From JAWVZU01 sp033722075 (lineage in GTDB: Bacteria > Pseudomonadota > Gammaproteobacteria > Xanthomonadales > SZUA-38): a DNA stretch of 33,039 nucleotides. The notes below the pieces were generated by a model, which ran no database searches, had not been told where the DNA came from, and saw nothing but the letters and a program-made list of their open reading frames with translations. The translations under genes were made by a program, and so were the position numbers. Numbering within the stretch: the stretch's first letter is position 1; the number at the start of each line of letters is the position of its first letter. Shown here piece by piece: positions 31,782-33,039 of the stretch. Where the stretch lies: positions 1 to 33,039 of the forward strand of contig JAWVZU010000008.1 of the NCBI GenBank assembly GCA_033722075.1, written 5' to 3'.

Positions 31782-33039
31782 ATGATCGACTTGACGGAAC
31801 TGGGCGCGACCGAGCTCCTCACCCGGCTGCAGGAGGGGCGGGCGACCGCGGTGGAGTTGGTCGAGGCGCACCTGGCCCGGATCGAGGCCCTCAATGCCGA
31901 CCTGAACGCCCTAGTCACCCTGAATCCCGAAGCAATAGACATTGCGCGGGACCGGGATCTAGCCCTGGCCCAGGGTTCTGCCGTGGGCCCGCTGCACGGG
32001 CTTCCGGTGACCATCAAGGACAGCATCGAGACCGCGGGCCTGCGCACGACTGCCGGCTATCCGCCATTGAAGTCCCATGTGCCGACCCGGGATGCGGCGC
32101 TGGTGGAGCGGATCCGTCGGGCAGGGGCCATCGTCCTCGGCAAGTCCAACGTCTCCCGGCTGGCTGCCGACTGGCAGACTGACAATCCGCTTTTCGGACG
32201 TACGGCCAACCCCTGGGACCACCGACTGACGCCGGGCGGCAGCAGCGGAGGCGCCGCGGTGGCGGTTGCCAGCGGGATGAGTCCGCTGGACTTCGGCACC
32301 GACCTCGGGGGTTCAATCCGGATTCCAGCCCACTTCTGCGGCATCTTCGGGCTCAAGACCACGGAAGGCCGAGTCCCGGGATCGGGGGTCATCCCCGATG
32401 ACGGGATCCCCGGCCGCCCGGGCACGGGGATCTTGCACCAGAGTGTGTGCGGGCCGCTCGCGCGCTCGGTGGCAGACCTCCAGCTGGCTTTCCGGGTGAT
32501 TGCGGGACCGCACCGCGACGATCACCGGGTCGCACCGGTCCCGTCCGCCGATCTGCCGGCGCTTCCCGATTCACTGCGGCTGGCCTTTTCCATGTCGTTC
32601 GGTGCCCATGAGCCGGATCGTGCCACTCAGGGCGTTCTCGCCGCCTTTCGCGGGCGGCTGGAATCCGCCGGCCTGACGTTGCGGCACATGGACCCCGATC
32701 CGGCCTGGCTGGCGCGGGCCTGGCGCGCCTGGGGCCTGCTGGTCGGCGCGGAGCTGGGTCGGGAATTGCCGGGCTGGCAACGGATCGGCATGCGCGTCCG
32801 GCGGATTCTGGGGATGCAGGGCTGTGTCCTCGAAGCGGCCCTGACCGAAGGCCGGATGCTCTCGGTTCAGGGCTATCTCGGCGCGCTGCGGGCGCGTGCC
32901 GTGGTGGCCGGCGAGGTGGACGAAATTCTCGACGGGGTCGACGCCTGGTTGTGTCCGGTGAGCCTCACGCCGGCCATTGCACCGCGGCGGATCGGCGCTG
33001 CCGTGGACGTCGACGGCAAACCGGTCAGCTATACAGCCG
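31782..33039 (+). CDS. Amidase signature family enzyme (3' end outside window)
   Basis: 419 codons are visible and the frame is open at the window end. The Ser-cisSer-Lys triad is complete: K79 in VTIKDS, S154 in PGGSSGG and nucleophile S178 in GTDLGGSIRIP, with the 24-residue Ser-Ser spacing usual for the family. The N-terminus LTELGATELLTRLQEGRATAVELVEAHLARIEALN is typical of GatA-like and fatty-acid-amide-type amidases. Hydrolysis of a carboxamide is expected; the substrate cannot be told and no gatB or gatC is adjacent. It follows the MATE gene by 49 bp on the same strand. Confidence 0.93.
   Translation, partial: MIDLTELGATELLTRLQEGRATAVELVEAHLARIEALNADLNALVTLNPEAIDIARDRDLALAQGSAVGPLHGLPVTIKDSIETAGLRTTAGYPPLKSHVPTRDAALVERIRRAGAIVLGKSNVSRLAADWQTDNPLFGRTANPWDHRLTPGGSSGGAAVAVASGMSPLDFGTDLGGSIRIPAHFCGIFGLKTTEGRVPGSGVIPDDGIPGRPGTGILHQSVCGPLARSVADLQLAFRVIAGPHRDDHRVAPVPSADLPALPDSLRLAFSMSFGAHEPDRATQGVLAAFRGRLESAGLTLRHMDPDPAWLARAWRAWGLLVGAELGRELPGWQRIGMRVRRILGMQGCVLEAALTEGRMLSVQGYLGALRARAVVAGEVDEILDGVDAWLCPVSLTPAIAPRRIGAAVDVDGKPVSYTA

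Overview
The window is about 33 kb of GC-rich, densely coding bacterial chromosome. It has no rRNA, tRNA, CRISPR array or transposase gene. The gene content suggests a gammaproteobacterium near the Xanthomonadales/Lysobacterales-Chromatiales border, possibly Wenzhouxiangella-like. Pointers are the TPR-bearing Ser/Thr kinases paired with a sigma factor, a CNNM-type transporter, an ADHFE1-like dehydrogenase, a feoABC-type locus and a DUF4286 protein. This placement is inference from gene content, not a phylogeny.

Bases 1-6264 hold a tightly packed minus-strand signalling operon: secreted protein, FHA-GAF protein, TPR Ser/Thr kinase, soluble NarL-type histidine kinase and NarL-type response regulator (cut by the window start). 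The genes are spaced by 12 bp or overlap by 1-4 bp. Upstream lie a -10-like hexamer and two GGGG/CCCC-type palindromes about three helical turns apart, followed by an intrinsic terminator on the plus strand. I regard this operon as the most promising undescribed system here: eukaryote-like phosphorylation and two-component signalling in one transcript, with a histidine kinase that has no sensor of its own.

Bases 6558-14106 hold a secreted serine beta-lactamase-like hydrolase, which overlaps the 3' end of a second TPR Ser/Thr kinase. That kinase is directly downstream of an ECF sigma factor of the TIGR02999/ECF43 type. Divergent from the pair is a large secreted protein with many BNR-type repeats, bracketed by two copies of one domain.

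Bases 14159-18375 hold a glutathione S-transferase and a VOC protein, convergent and separated by a 258-bp MITE inserted at a CTAG that formed both stop codons. They are followed by a minus-strand group: CNNM transporter, iron-dependent dehydrogenase and thioesterase.

Bases 18502-20697 hold three plus-strand genes: a small exported protein, a degenerate receiver-like protein and an EAL phosphodiesterase. The last two carry CxC motifs. Bases 20667-23404 hold a Fur-box-preceded ferrous iron uptake operon: feoA, feoB and a Cys-rich membrane protein. Bases 23448-27408 hold an SDR-like protein, priA and an FAD oxidoreductase.

Bases 27475-29279 hold an ECF sigma / DUF3619 / small protein / DUF3106 module. 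It meets a minus-strand trio of a DUF4286 protein, a VanZ-like membrane protein and a free-standing EF-Ts-like domain. The window ends with a MATE transporter and a truncated amidase.
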